Below are positions 47,218 to 56,004 of a DNA stretch of 64,000 nucleotides, in pieces. This DNA comes from Bacillus sp. RAR_GA_16 (GTDB lineage: Bacteria; Bacillota; Bacilli; Bacillales; Guptibacillaceae), in assembly GCF_020165985.1 (NCBI RefSeq), contig NZ_JAIUKZ010000018.1, positions 62,001 through 126,000 on the forward strand, written 5' to 3'. Numbering within the stretch: position 1 is the first letter of the stretch; each line of letters starts with the position of its first letter. A program made the translations under genes and the position numbers. The notes under the pieces are model-generated. The model saw nothing but the letters and a program-made list of their open reading frames with translations. It was not told the origin of the DNA and ran no database searches.

Positions 47218-47937
47218 TTATGTTTGCACTGACGCTTGAATTTCTAGCCAGCTTAAAAAATCGCTTTCCATTATGGATGTAAATTCATGAGCGACATTTT
47301 TGTACCGTTTCATCTTCACCTTTTTATTCGAGTTTTTTAAATAAGCAAAATACGCTTCTTGTCCCTTAATCGATATCACTTGATCCATTTCGCCATGTAA
47401 CAGTAGAACCTCACCCTCTCCATGAGCATGCCGGAGTGGATCATACTTATTTAACATAGCTTCTTCTTCAACCGAAAGAGGATTCCGTTTTTCAGCTAAA
47501 CGGAATAAACGCTCTGAAGTAATGAAGGAGCCAGATCCGCTAATATTTGCTAAGCCTTTTAGATTGGTTTTTGCATAGACGCCACTTGCAATAAACCCAC
47601 CCATCGACACACCTGTAATCACCGTGTTCTCTTTCGTGTTGCTTGCATCATTTAACCAAGCAAGACATTCATCTATACTCTGGCAAACCACCTTCCAAAA
47701 ATACGTCTGCATGACCTTCGGATGAAATGGATTAGAAAGAGGATTTCTTACGCCATGATGAATCAGTTCTGGAATAATGACTGTAAACCCCTTTCTAGCT
47801 AATGATGTAGCATACTCCAGATAGTTTAATGCACTACTTCCCCAGCCATGGTAAAGAATAATTGACATGATTGAAGGTGTAGTGGATGGAGGTTGAACGA
47901 GAAAATACGAAAAATCCCCTTCGCTTTTTTTCATCAT
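47218..47937 (-). CDS. Alpha/beta hydrolase, YitV-like esterase
   Basis: About 239 residues. Oxyanion region YHGWGSS, PELIHHGVR, nucleophile elbow GVSMGG, Asp in LLHGEMDQVI and His in NVAHEF, which together give a full catalytic triad. Pattern close to B. subtilis YitV. Starts at 47937 (ATG after AGGTGA) or GTG at 47946. Carboxylesterase activity is likely; natural substrate unknown. Sits 19 bases before a GNAT gene on the same strand. Confidence 0.8.
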   Translation of the reverse strand: MMKKSEGDFSYFLVQPPSTTPSIMSIILYHGWGSSALNYLEYATSLARKGFTVIIPELIHHGVRNPLSNPFHPKVMQTYFWKVVCQSIDECLAWLNDASNTKENTVITGVSMGGFIASGVYAKTNLKGLANISGSGSFITSERLFRLAEKRNPLSVEEEAMLNKYDPLRHAHGEGEVLLLHGEMDQVISIKGQEAYFAYLKNSNKKVKMKRYKNVAHEFTSIMESDFLSWLEIQASVQT

Positions 47938-48060
47938 ATCATTCACCTGAACTTCAATTATTTAATAAGCTGATTCCTTTTCTCTATTAGTATCTAAGCT
48001 CACCTAATCATTTCAAATTTTCACAAATCTTACAACTCTTTTTATTCGTCTTCATTAAAC

Positions 48061-48088
48061 AAAAAACTCACCTTTACGTAAAGGTGAG
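48061..48088 (-). terminator. Intrinsic terminator of crtN1-crtN2-crtM
   Basis: A 10-bp perfect stem with a 2-nt centre (48067-48088), then six T on the minus strand, eight bases past the crtM stop. Confidence 0.88.
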
Positions 48089-48095
48089 CGTTTTG

Positions 48096-48932
48096 CTAGT
48101 TTCCAGCGATTCCTGATAAGAGGGCTTCTTTTTCTTGGTCAGAAACAAATGCCCGCTGTCGAAACACGTCGTGATCTTTTTTCCTAATCGATTGTAAGAT
48201 CGCTTTATAGAAAACGGCAGAGCTTTGTACTGGAAGTCGCGAATCTAAAGGATAGTGATGCATGGCGGAAAAGGCATGTTCATAATGCCTTTCAGCGCGT
48301 GACGCTAGCGATTCCCAAACATCCACAAAAGCATCATTCTTTGTTCGCCTCATTAAATCATCAACGTGATATCCTAATTTCGTCATTTCCTCGATTGGCA
48401 AATAGATTCGATCGCGATCAAGATCTTCTGAAATATCTCGTAATATATTCGTGATTTGCATTCCGAGACCTAATGAAATCGCGCTCTCGCGTAGCTGATC
48501 TACCTTTTGAGGGGCTAGAATCGGAAGAAGCATAAGACCTACCGTGCTAGCTACATGGTAAGAATAATGTTCAAGTTCATCAAGTGTATAATATCTCGTT
48601 TTGTATAAGTCCATTTCCTGACCTGCGATCATCTCATGGAAAGCCTTTGCTTCCATTGGATAGTTATGAAAAACATCTTCAAGTGCAAGCCACATCGGAT
48701 CTGTTTGCGGGATTTGTCCATTCAAAAAAGAGGCAAATTCAGAACGAAAGACGGTTAATTCTGCTTCAGGATCTGTGCCTTCATCAATGATGTCATCCAC
48801 CTGTCTGCAAAAGCCATACACAGCCCAAACGGCATTTCTCTTAGCCCGCGGCAATAGGGAGAAAGCTTTATAAAAAGTTTTGGAATGATGTTTAATAATG
48901 GCTTCACAGTGTGCGTAGGCTTGTTCGATCAT
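48096..48932 (-). CDS. crtM: 4,4'-diapophytoene (dehydrosqualene) synthase
   Basis: Head-to-head condensation of two farnesyl diphosphates to the C30 backbone. 278 residues, squalene/phytoene synthase fold, with both Asp-rich motifs: DDIIDEG near 47 and DISEDLDRDRIYLP near 170, plus YCRQVDD-like GFCRQVDD. Pairing with CrtN enzymes supports C30 over C40 synthesis. ATG at 48932 (MIEQAYAHC) is the usual family start; TTG at 48953 would overlap crtN2. Last gene of the crtN1-crtN2-crtM operon. Confidence 0.94.
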   Translation of the reverse strand: MIEQAYAHCEAIIKHHSKTFYKAFSLLPRAKRNAVWAVYGFCRQVDDIIDEGTDPEAELTVFRSEFASFLNGQIPQTDPMWLALEDVFHNYPMEAKAFHEMIAGQEMDLYKTRYYTLDELEHYSYHVASTVGLMLLPILAPQKVDQLRESAISLGLGMQITNILRDISEDLDRDRIYLPIEEMTKLGYHVDDLMRRTKNDAFVDVWESLASRAERHYEHAFSAMHHYPLDSRLPVQSSAVFYKAILQSIRKKDHDVFRQRAFVSDQEKEALLSGIAGN

Positions 48933-48939
48933 CTTTCGT

Positions 48940-50376
48940 TCACACCCTTTCAATTTCTTTTACGAGAAGATCCGCTCCCTGCATGACAATAGGAATTCCA
49001 CCTCCAGGATGGATTGACGCACCAACCGCATAGAGGTTGTCATATTTAAATGGTTTTACTTGAGGCCTAAAGGCACCGGATTGTGTCAGGGTTGGTGCAA
49101 TGCCAAAACTTCCACCTTGATACAACCCCTCTAACTCTGCATCTTCAGGTGTTCGAATCTCCATCCACTCAATCGCCTCTCTTAGCTCTGGAAACCCTCG
49201 TGATTCAAGAAGATCGATCATTCTTGAAGCGACCTGGTCTTTTTCATCCCATCGAATTGATTCTCCTGAAGGGACGGGAATAAGAACGTATAATACACCT
49301 TTACCAGGAGGCGCAAGTGTCTTATCGATTCGCGAAGGGTGGAATGTATAAATAGCTGGTTGGTCATTCAGCTTTCCACTTCGAAAAACATCCTTCATGT
49401 GAGAAGAAAAGTCATCTGTCATAAAAAATTGATGTACTTCTGCATTCTCATATACTCGGTCAAGACCCATGTAAAGGAGCAGACAACCAGAAGAAGCTTT
49501 GTATTTCTTTCTCGGTGCTTTCACATCTTTTATAAGGTGCTTGATCATTGGGAAATCTCCATTATACACTACTTTATCATAATAATGTTCGCCACTAGAG
49601 GTCCGAATTCCTTTACACGCTTTGCCTTCTAATAGAAGTTCCTCCACATTGGATTCTAGATGAACAGGAATATTTTGAAGTTGAAGATGTTTTTCTAGTA
49701 CAGTAATAAGACTTGCATACCCGCCTTTAATATACCAAATTCCATGTTCGTATTCGCTAAACGGAACAAGGGAATAGAGGGCTGGCGATGCAGCGGGATT
49801 ACCTCCTATATAAAGCGTTTGTAAGGAAAATGCTTCTTGTAATCGCTTATCATTAAAGTAATGTGATACCTGCGTTTGCACCGATTGATAAGCTTTTAGT
49901 TCTAAAAGTAGTTTTATATTCCCAGGGGTAAAGAAATCCTTACGATTCACAAAGGATTGTTCAAGAAAGGCGGCTTTTCCTTTTTTGAATCGCTCCCGCA
50001 TATCTTCTAGGTAAGAAAGAAAATGCCGTTCCTCACCTGGAAACATCCGAGCTATTTCTTCAAGTTGCTTCTTAATGTCGCTCGTTTTCGTAAACGTTTC
50101 TCCGTTAGGATAAATCATTCGATATAGCGGATCACATCTGATCATCTCAACTTCTTCTCTCGGAATTCCTGCCTTATCTAAAAACTCATAAATCATTTCG
50201 GGGAGAAGAACAATAGTTGGGCCTTTATCAATCTTAAATCCATCTTTCTCGACAAACGCAAGTCTTCCACCTAACGACGATGCTTTTTCATGTATTTCAA
50301 CTTTGTATCCCTTTTGGGAAAGAAGGAGCGCAGAAAGCATGCCTCCTATGCCCCCTCCGACAATACCAATGGTCAT
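48940..50376 (-). CDS. CrtN-family carotenoid desaturase (paralogue 3)
   Basis: 478 residues; FAD-dependent. GIVGGGIGGMLSALLLSQ at the N-terminus, KIDKGPTIVLLPEMIYEF, YIGGNPAASPALYSL and C-terminal GASIHPGGGIPIV. Starts by ATGA overlap with crtN1. With crtN1 and crtM it probably converts 4,4'-diapophytoene to diaponeurosporene or diapolycopene; how the work is divided between the two desaturases cannot be read from sequence. Confidence 0.88.
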   Translation of the reverse strand: MTIGIVGGGIGGMLSALLLSQKGYKVEIHEKASSLGGRLAFVEKDGFKIDKGPTIVLLPEMIYEFLDKAGIPREEVEMIRCDPLYRMIYPNGETFTKTSDIKKQLEEIARMFPGEERHFLSYLEDMRERFKKGKAAFLEQSFVNRKDFFTPGNIKLLLELKAYQSVQTQVSHYFNDKRLQEAFSLQTLYIGGNPAASPALYSLVPFSEYEHGIWYIKGGYASLITVLEKHLQLQNIPVHLESNVEELLLEGKACKGIRTSSGEHYYDKVVYNGDFPMIKHLIKDVKAPRKKYKASSGCLLLYMGLDRVYENAEVHQFFMTDDFSSHMKDVFRSGKLNDQPAIYTFHPSRIDKTLAPPGKGVLYVLIPVPSGESIRWDEKDQVASRMIDLLESRGFPELREAIEWMEIRTPEDAELEGLYQGGSFGIAPTLTQSGAFRPQVKPFKYDNLYAVGASIHPGGGIPIVMQGADLLVKEIERV

Positions 50377-51872
50377 TTCACACTCTCCAATGTTGTTTGA
50401 CTATGAAGCATTCTGGTTGTGATACGTGCTGACTCCATAATCGTTGGAAGACCACTTCCAGGGTGAGTTCCACCACCAACGAGCCAGCAGTGATTCAACT
50501 CTTTAAATTGATTCGGTGGTCTAAAATACATCATTTGAGGAAGGTTATGAGCCAGATTAAACGTTGCACCTTTATACACATTTAAATCCATTTCCCAGTC
50601 TGTTGGTGTATACATTTCTTCTACTTCAATGTGATTCTCAATATCTTTAAACCCAGTTCTTTGTTCAAGTTGATCGAGAACTAACCTTCTAAAATCACCT
50701 TTTCGCTCTTCCCAATCTACTAAACTAAAATTATTTGGAACTGGAGCAAGAATATAGATAGAAGATTTTCCTTCAGGGGCTAGCGTGTCATCTGTAACAG
50801 AAGCATTCTGGACATAAATAGACGGGTCTTCTGATAGGATTTTTTGTTTCGTAAGCTCTTCTACGTTCTTTTTATAATCTGAAGAGAAAATGATTGAATG
50901 ATGAGGTAAGTCATATTTCTTATCAACACCTAGATAAAGCATAAATGCAGAACAGGAGTACTTTTTTTGTTCCATTTTTTCAGGGGTATACTTTTTTACC
51001 GATCCTGTTGGAATGAGATGCTTCACAGCATGAGCAAAGTCTGCATTTATGACGACTTCATCAGCATACGCTAAAGACCCATCTTCGAGTTCCACACCCG
51101 TCACTGTTTTCCCATCAAGCAAAAGCTGTTTAACCCCTTTATTCGTATGCACTTCTCCTCCTTCTTCTTTAATTACTTTAGCCATTGCTTCTGGAATTTG
51201 ATTTAATCCTCCGATTGGATGAAAGATTCCGTAAGCATGTTCCATATAAGATAAAATTGTAAATGCACCAGGACACTCCCACGGTGACATCCCTAGGTAC
51301 TTTGCTTGAAATGTAAAAGATAATCGTAATCGTTCATCTTTAAAATAGTGTGACAGACGCTTATAAACACTATCTGTTACCGTTAACTTTGGTAGGGCTT
51401 TTACGAATCTCCATCTTCCATAATCAAGGAGAGAATCATGTTTATTTTGAAGAATTGGCATTAGCGCTTCAAACTTCTCTTTTTCTTCTTTCATAAAGCG
51501 TCTATATCCTTCACCATCTCCTGGAAAAGTTTGCTCAATTCTTCGCACCATCTCATCTTGATTGCGCGTCGGATAAAAGGAAACGTCATCGAATTTCAAT
51601 TCATACATTGGATCAACCTCGATCAAATCAAGATAATCATGTACATTCCGTCCAGATTCTGCAAACATTTCTTCAAGAATATGCGGCATGTTAAGGAAGG
51701 TAGGCCCTCTATCAAAGCGATAACCATCTCGCTCAAATCCAGAGGTTCTCCCCCCGATATAGGATTGTTTCTCATAAACTGTAACCGAGTGACCTTTACT
51801 AGCTAAAAGCATCGCCGCTGTTAGCCCTCCTGGACCTGCACCGATTACAATAACTCGTTTTTTTATTGGCAT
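50373..51872 (-). CDS. crtN: Phytoene/diapophytoene desaturase (CrtN/CrtI family, paralogue 1)
   Basis: 499 residues from ATG at 51872, which has AAGGGG eight bases upstream; the open frame extends to 51923 without support. FAD motif VIGAGPGGLTAAMLLASKGH, FDRGPTFLNMPHIL, YLGMSPWECPGAFTI, and C-terminal GGGTHPGSGLPTI. First gene of crtN1-crtN2-crtM, behind a consensus promoter. The most CrtI-like of the four paralogues here, so best candidate for the main backbone desaturase. Confidence 0.88.
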   Translation of the reverse strand: MPIKKRVIVIGAGPGGLTAAMLLASKGHSVTVYEKQSYIGGRTSGFERDGYRFDRGPTFLNMPHILEEMFAESGRNVHDYLDLIEVDPMYELKFDDVSFYPTRNQDEMVRRIEQTFPGDGEGYRRFMKEEKEKFEALMPILQNKHDSLLDYGRWRFVKALPKLTVTDSVYKRLSHYFKDERLRLSFTFQAKYLGMSPWECPGAFTILSYMEHAYGIFHPIGGLNQIPEAMAKVIKEEGGEVHTNKGVKQLLLDGKTVTGVELEDGSLAYADEVVINADFAHAVKHLIPTGSVKKYTPEKMEQKKYSCSAFMLYLGVDKKYDLPHHSIIFSSDYKKNVEELTKQKILSEDPSIYVQNASVTDDTLAPEGKSSIYILAPVPNNFSLVDWEERKGDFRRLVLDQLEQRTGFKDIENHIEVEEMYTPTDWEMDLNVYKGATFNLAHNLPQMMYFRPPNQFKELNHCWLVGGGTHPGSGLPTIMESARITTRMLHSQTTLESVK

Positions 51873-51925
51873 GATTCGTTCCCCTTCCATCCGCATATGA
51901 AACTTCGCACATATGTTATACAAAC

Positions 51926-51954
51926 ATTATACATACTAGGTTAATTTTGTTCAA
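51926..51954 (-). promoter_or_regulatory. Sigma-A promoter of crtN1-crtN2-crtM
   Basis: -35 TTGAAC (51949-51954), 17-base spacer, -10 TATAAT (51926-51931) on the minus strand. A GTATAA direct repeat, 12 bases apart, covers the -10 and the start region. The palindrome of the other crt locus is absent. Confidence 0.8.
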
Positions 51955-51990
51955 CAATTTATGCACAAAAGCATGTTTTAACGTATTGCC

Positions 51991-52491
51991 CTATTTTTTC
52001 AGAAAGAAAACATGTTCAATTTGAAGAGGATGATTTCGATTTACGATTAATTTACCGAAGGAGTAATGAGATTGTTTGCGCTTATCTGTAGGTGAACCAG
52101 GATTAAAGAGTATTTTTCCTTCATACTCTTTATGAAGAGGGATATGTGAGTGACCAAAAAGAATCATTTCTACTTCATCATTTTCGAATTGAGCGATCGC
52201 TCTTTTCTCAGTTGTTTTTCCTTTTCCGTGCCCATGTGTCATACCGATCAGATGAGTCTCAAGTTCCAAGACAAGTTTCTCGTTAAAATTTTCAATAAAA
52301 AAAGCTTCGTCAACATTCCCATAAACTCCTGTTACAGGAGCATATGACTTTAATTCTTCATAAACTTGTTTTGTCTGCCAATCCCCTAGATGAATAATAA
52401 GGTCTGCTTGTAATAATTCTTTTCTTAGTACTTCAGGAAGTTGTTTTGCCATACGGGGCATGTGCGTATCTGAAACGATGATCACATTCAT
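51991..52491 (-). CDS. Metallophosphoesterase, YfcE/YsnB (MJ0936) family
   Basis: 166 residues; small calcineurin-like phosphodiesterase. Metal motifs in order: SDTH, HLGDW, GVYGNVD, THGH and LFGHSHIP. Start at 52491 because AAAGGA is nine bases upstream. Similar to B. subtilis YsnB; the natural phosphodiester substrate is unknown. Confidence 0.88.
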   Translation of the reverse strand: MNVIIVSDTHMPRMAKQLPEVLRKELLQADLIIHLGDWQTKQVYEELKSYAPVTGVYGNVDEAFFIENFNEKLVLELETHLIGMTHGHGKGKTTEKRAIAQFENDEVEMILFGHSHIPLHKEYEGKILFNPGSPTDKRKQSHYSFGKLIVNRNHPLQIEHVFFLKK

Positions 52492-52537
52492 TGTTTCCAT
52501 TCCTTTCATTAAGCGATTTTACTAAGGAGGTTTCGTT

Positions 52538-53032
52538 GTGCAACACATTGTAAAGTCAGGGGAAACGCTTTCTTCGATTGGCGGGGATTACCGAGTTCCT
52601 GTTTCGCAAATCATTAAGGTAAATTCAATTGTTAATCCAAATCTCATCTATCCAGGGCAGTTAATCGAAATTCCTGGATACCCAGATCCAAACACAATTC
52701 CCTTTACGATTTATGTATCGTTAACAAACCGTACACTTAGGCTTTTAAAAAATGGATCTACTGTTAAGGTATACCCTGTTGGCGTTGGCCGTATGCTTCA
52801 CGATACGCCGACTGGTCAGTATATTGTTATTAATAAAGCTCCAAACCCTGGTGGGCCATTCGGAACGATGTGGATGAGTATTTCGAAGATCCATTACGGC
52901 ATTCATGGGACAAATGATCCGTCTTCAATTGGGAGATACGTCTCGAGAGGGTGTATTCGAATGTATAATCGAGATGTAGAAGAACTCGCCAATACGATTC
53001 CCATTGGCACCTCTGTAACCATTGGTCCTTAA
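52538..53032 (+). CDS. ykuD: L,D-transpeptidase with N-terminal LysM, YkuD
   Basis: 164 residues, the same length and layout as B. subtilis YkuD: a LysM domain (about 2-48, [20 protein letters not shown]) and an L,D-transpeptidase domain with [20 protein letters not shown] carrying the catalytic His and Cys. Crosslinks or exchanges peptidoglycan peptides, making beta-lactam-insensitive 3-3 links. No signal peptide, as in B. subtilis YkuD. GTG start with AAGGAGG seven bases upstream. Confidence 0.93.
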   Translation: MQHIVKSGETLSSIGGDYRVPVSQIIKVNSIVNPNLIYPGQLIEIPGYPDPNTIPFTIYVSLTNRTLRLLKNGSTVKVYPVGVGRMLHDTPTGQYIVINKAPNPGGPFGTMWMSISKIHYGIHGTNDPSSIGRYVSRGCIRMYNRDVEELANTIPIGTSVTIGP

Positions 53033-53071
53033 AGGAAAGACGCTGTCCACTCTTGGACAGCGTCTTTCCTT
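53032..53071. terminator. Bidirectional terminator between ykuD and the serine hydrolase gene
   Basis: An 18-bp perfect stem (53032-53049 with 53054-53071) with a 4-nt loop. U-tracts are short because the T run sits within the stem, but position and stability between convergent genes support termination. Confidence 0.8.
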
Positions 53072-53076
53072 ATCTA

Positions 53077-53859
53077 TTAGTGGTAAAAGTCATACAGCAA
53101 CCTGCCTGCATTGGCGATAGCCTCTCGACCATAACGATTCTCCAATAAACCTGCTGTTAAAAAGGCATAAACCACAGGTCCATCAGAAGTAAACAGAATG
53201 CCAGCATCATGTTCCACTCCATTCAGCTCACCGGTTTTATGGGCAAGTAGATTTTCTTTTATTGAAGCAATTTTGCTTGGAAACTTATCTTTAAACTGCT
53301 GCTGTAAGAGAACCTCTACCCCCCATTCCATTGAAGACTTTGACAATAAGTGCTGGGTGACAAATTCACGTAATACTAAATAAGTGTCTTTCCCACTTAC
53401 CATGTTGTCCATCCCTAATTTAAGAGCACTTCTGTCCATCATCTTTCTCATAAGCTTTGAATGAAAGGCTCCTGCAGCTTTCATCGTATGATTTATCTTG
53501 TTTTCGCCCACTAAATCGATTAGCTGATTTGTCGCAGTATTATCAGAAGATATGATCATCAACTTGAGGAGGTCCGCTAACTTCCATTCATAATCACGTG
53601 AAAGATGATGTATTACTCCAGCTCCTCCAACATCATTCACGTTATCTATCTGGACAACCTGATCAAATGCCAACTGGTGATTGTCGATTTGTCTTAATGC
53701 TTCAAGTAAAATGCCGATTTTAATAATACTTGCTGAGGATACTGGCTGTTCAGCATGTAACGTAATATCGCCATCAGGACCAGATACATAAATTGATTGA
53801 TTCCCTTCAAGCCCATGAAAACACTCTAGGATTTTCTCTTTCACCTGTCCAAACTGCAT
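53077..53859 (-). CDS. Cytoplasmic serine hydrolase of the class A beta-lactamase fold
   Basis: 260 residues. All three penicillin-recognising motifs are present: SIIK near 43 (ASIIKIG), SDN near 104 (ISSDNTATN) and KTG near 207 (AHKTGEL). The omega-loop Glu of true class A enzymes (ExxLN) is not evident; the region reads DRSALKLG. There is no signal peptide. ATG at 53859 follows GGGGGGAG and overlaps the ykfC stop (TAATG). Context suggests it acts on imported muropeptides or related esters or amides rather than on beta-lactams. Confidence 0.82.
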   Translation of the reverse strand: MQFGQVKEKILECFHGLEGNQSIYVSGPDGDITLHAEQPVSSASIIKIGILLEALRQIDNHQLAFDQVVQIDNVNDVGGAGVIHHLSRDYEWKLADLLKLMIISSDNTATNQLIDLVGENKINHTMKAAGAFHSKLMRKMMDRSALKLGMDNMVSGKDTYLVLREFVTQHLLSKSSMEWGVEVLLQQQFKDKFPSKIASIKENLLAHKTGELNGVEHDAGILFTSDGPVVYAFLTAGLLENRYGREAIANAGRLLYDFYH

Positions 53860-54767
53860 TAAATCTCCCCCCAATAACGTACGACTCCACATAATTCTTC
53901 CTCGTAAATTGTTCCTTTAAGTGGAGTAATTTCAATAAAACGCCCCGTACTTGGAGAATGAATCATTTTTCCTTCGCCATAGTAAATGCCTACATGGTGA
54001 ACCGAGCCCTTCCCATGTTCATAAGCAAAAAAGAGTAAATCTCCCTTTTCCCATTTTCCTTCTTCTACTTTGTTTCCTCCGTTTAATTGGTCATGAGCAT
54101 CACGGGGAATTGTACAGCCAATAGCTCGAGCCATATTATAGCTAAACCCTGAACAATCATAGCCGTAGGAAGACATACCTCCCCACAAATAAAGAAGCCC
54201 AATAAACTTTTCAGCTTCTCGAACAAGCTCATCCCCTGTTCCAACTTGCTCTTTCTTTCTACATGGTGTGACATCTGCCTTACTTAAGCGTCCCTCACCC
54301 TGAGGTGTCCATACAATGTAATCTAGCTTTCTTTCATCGATAATAGGAAGAATGGTTTGGTAGCTTAACAGCATCTCGCTGTTATTACTTGTATTCATTA
54401 ATTTAACGGCATGTTTATTTGTCGAAACACGTGGTGATCGATCATCAGGTAAGCGATCTGATAATTGCACCGTGGGGATCCATCCTGGGTAGCCTCTTTC
54501 ATCTTTTGATGATGGTTGGGATGGCACTAGAACATAGGACCAATTTCCACGTTGATCAAGTACAATGACCTGTTCACCATATAAAACCTGTGATTGGATA
54601 TGGTTTTGATCACAAAGCTCAAGCCTTTCTGAGTACGATAGCGGTTCTAACCAATCGATTAAATGTACAGGATTTGTTAGAGCATTCTTATCCATTGACC
54701 GCGCTTTCTCTGGTGATGTCCATAACGTTGCCACTTCTACAGCAACTGTTTTTTTAACGATTTCCAA
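53859..54767 (-). CDS. ykfC: Gamma-D-glutamyl-L-diamino acid endopeptidase, YkfC-like
   Basis: 302 residues. N-terminal bacterial SH3 region (about 15-180) and C-terminal NlpC/P60 domain with catalytic Cys near 205 (YDCSGFS), His in SVHHVGIY and a third polar residue after HSPSTG. Cleaves L-Ala-gamma-D-Glu from the diamino acid of muropeptides. No signal peptide: acts on imported peptides. TTG start, overlaps ykfB by 14 bases. Confidence 0.92.
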   Translation of the reverse strand: MEIVKKTVAVEVATLWTSPEKARSMDKNALTNPVHLIDWLEPLSYSERLELCDQNHIQSQVLYGEQVIVLDQRGNWSYVLVPSQPSSKDERGYPGWIPTVQLSDRLPDDRSPRVSTNKHAVKLMNTSNNSEMLLSYQTILPIIDERKLDYIVWTPQGEGRLSKADVTPCRKKEQVGTGDELVREAEKFIGLLYLWGGMSSYGYDCSGFSYNMARAIGCTIPRDAHDQLNGGNKVEEGKWEKGDLLFFAYEHGKGSVHHVGIYYGEGKMIHSPSTGRFIEITPLKGTIYEEELCGVVRYWGEI

Positions 54768-55854
54768 TTGTCATCCCACCCTTTCCAATCGTGTGAATGC
54801 CTAATCCGTGATCTTCTGTTAATTTCATAACATTTTTAGTATAGTGGACACCACCGTAAACATTGTCTTGTCCAAACATAAGTGGAGCATCGAAATCAAA
54901 TCGAGTAATGTTTCGCTGACTTGCAGCAAAATGAGCGGCTGCAGTTATGCCTACGCGAGATTCAATCATACTTCCCACCATACACTCCATTCCTGCGGTT
55001 TCAGCGAGTGCATTAATTTTAAGCGCCTGATGAATCCCACCTGATTTCATCAACTTAATGTTGATTAGATCGCTTGCACGCATCTGAATCACCTTAAGGG
55101 CATCCTGCGGTGAAAAAACGCTTTCATCCGCCATGATAGGAGTTAAAACAGCATCGGTGACTTTCTTCAGTCCCTCTAAATCTTCTCTATGTACTGGTTG
55201 CTCAATCAGTTCAATATTAAGTCCTTCCTCCTCCATCTGACGAATCGCATAAATGGCTTCTTTAGGAGTCCATCCTTGATTTGCATCAAGTCGGAGCGAC
55301 GCCTTGTTTTTAATCCGTTTTCTAATCGCCCTAATGCGATTCATATCATTCTGGATCGTATCTTTCCCAACCTTAATTTTTAAAACGGTAAAGCCGTCCT
55401 CTATGTACTGCGCAGCATCATTTGACATTTCATCAGGTTCATTCACGCTTACAGTATAGTCGGTTTCCATCGTGTTCCGATATCCTCCTAAAAATTGATA
55501 TAAAGGAAGATGACTTTTTTTCGAAACAAGATCATAAATCGCCATATCAACGGCAGCTTTTGCGCTTGTGTTTCCTACTAACGCGTGATGGAGCTGATGA
55601 AAAATGGATTCATAGTCTGTAAGGTTCATTCCTATTAGTTTAGGTTTAATCACTTGTTGAATGGCTGCGTCAATACTAGCTAGACTCTCCCCAGTAATCA
55701 CTACCGTTGGAGGTGCTTCACCAAACCCAACCAAATCTCCTGCCGTAATTTTCACCATCACTGCTTCGGCCTCTGTAACGGTGCGAAGAGCCGTCTTAAA
55801 TGGCTTTTTCAAAGGAACAGCTACACTAAATGTTTCAATGTTCGTGATCTTCAT
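54754..55854 (-). CDS. ykfB: L-Ala-D/L-Glu epimerase, YkfB
   Basis: 366 residues of the enolase superfamily (muconate-lactonising subgroup). Catalytic Lys pair region LKIKVGK near 160, metal ligands in LRLDANQGW, IELIEQP and IMADESVF, and the second-side Lys in INIKLMKSGG. Epimerises L-Ala-D-Glu released by YkfC to L-Ala-L-Glu, so it can be degraded. Start at 55854 has AAAAGGAG seven bases upstream. Confidence 0.94.
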   Translation of the reverse strand: MKITNIETFSVAVPLKKPFKTALRTVTEAEAVMVKITAGDLVGFGEAPPTVVITGESLASIDAAIQQVIKPKLIGMNLTDYESIFHQLHHALVGNTSAKAAVDMAIYDLVSKKSHLPLYQFLGGYRNTMETDYTVSVNEPDEMSNDAAQYIEDGFTVLKIKVGKDTIQNDMNRIRAIRKRIKNKASLRLDANQGWTPKEAIYAIRQMEEEGLNIELIEQPVHREDLEGLKKVTDAVLTPIMADESVFSPQDALKVIQMRASDLINIKLMKSGGIHQALKINALAETAGMECMVGSMIESRVGITAAAHFAASQRNITRFDFDAPLMFGQDNVYGGVHYTKNVMKLTEDHGLGIHTIGKGGMTIGNR

Positions 55855-55964
55855 TCGTATTCTCCTTTTCATAAGGACCTGATTTGCTAGAGACCCTTTA
55901 CTGCATTACGTTCATTCTATCAATGATGAATCTAGAACTATAGTCCTTTTACTTCATTACTTTC

Positions 55965-55997
55965 AAAAAAGAGCCCGGTTTATAGTAAACCGAGCCC
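55965..55997 (-). terminator. Intrinsic terminator after dppE
   Basis: A stem of at least ten pairs with one G-T (arms 55971-55982 and 55986-55997), 3-nt loop, and six T on the minus strand. It separates dppABCE from ykfBC. Confidence 0.82.
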
Positions 55998-56004
55998 CCT
56001 TCTA

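Noticed and set aside
36452-48095. Genomic island or mobile insertion splitting the crt cluster
   Set aside because: No integrase, transposase, tRNA, direct repeats or phage genes at the borders; gene content is ordinary Bacillaceae.
53077-53859. Beta-lactamase resistance gene
   Set aside because: No signal peptide, no omega-loop Glu motif, and position inside a muropeptide recycling operon.
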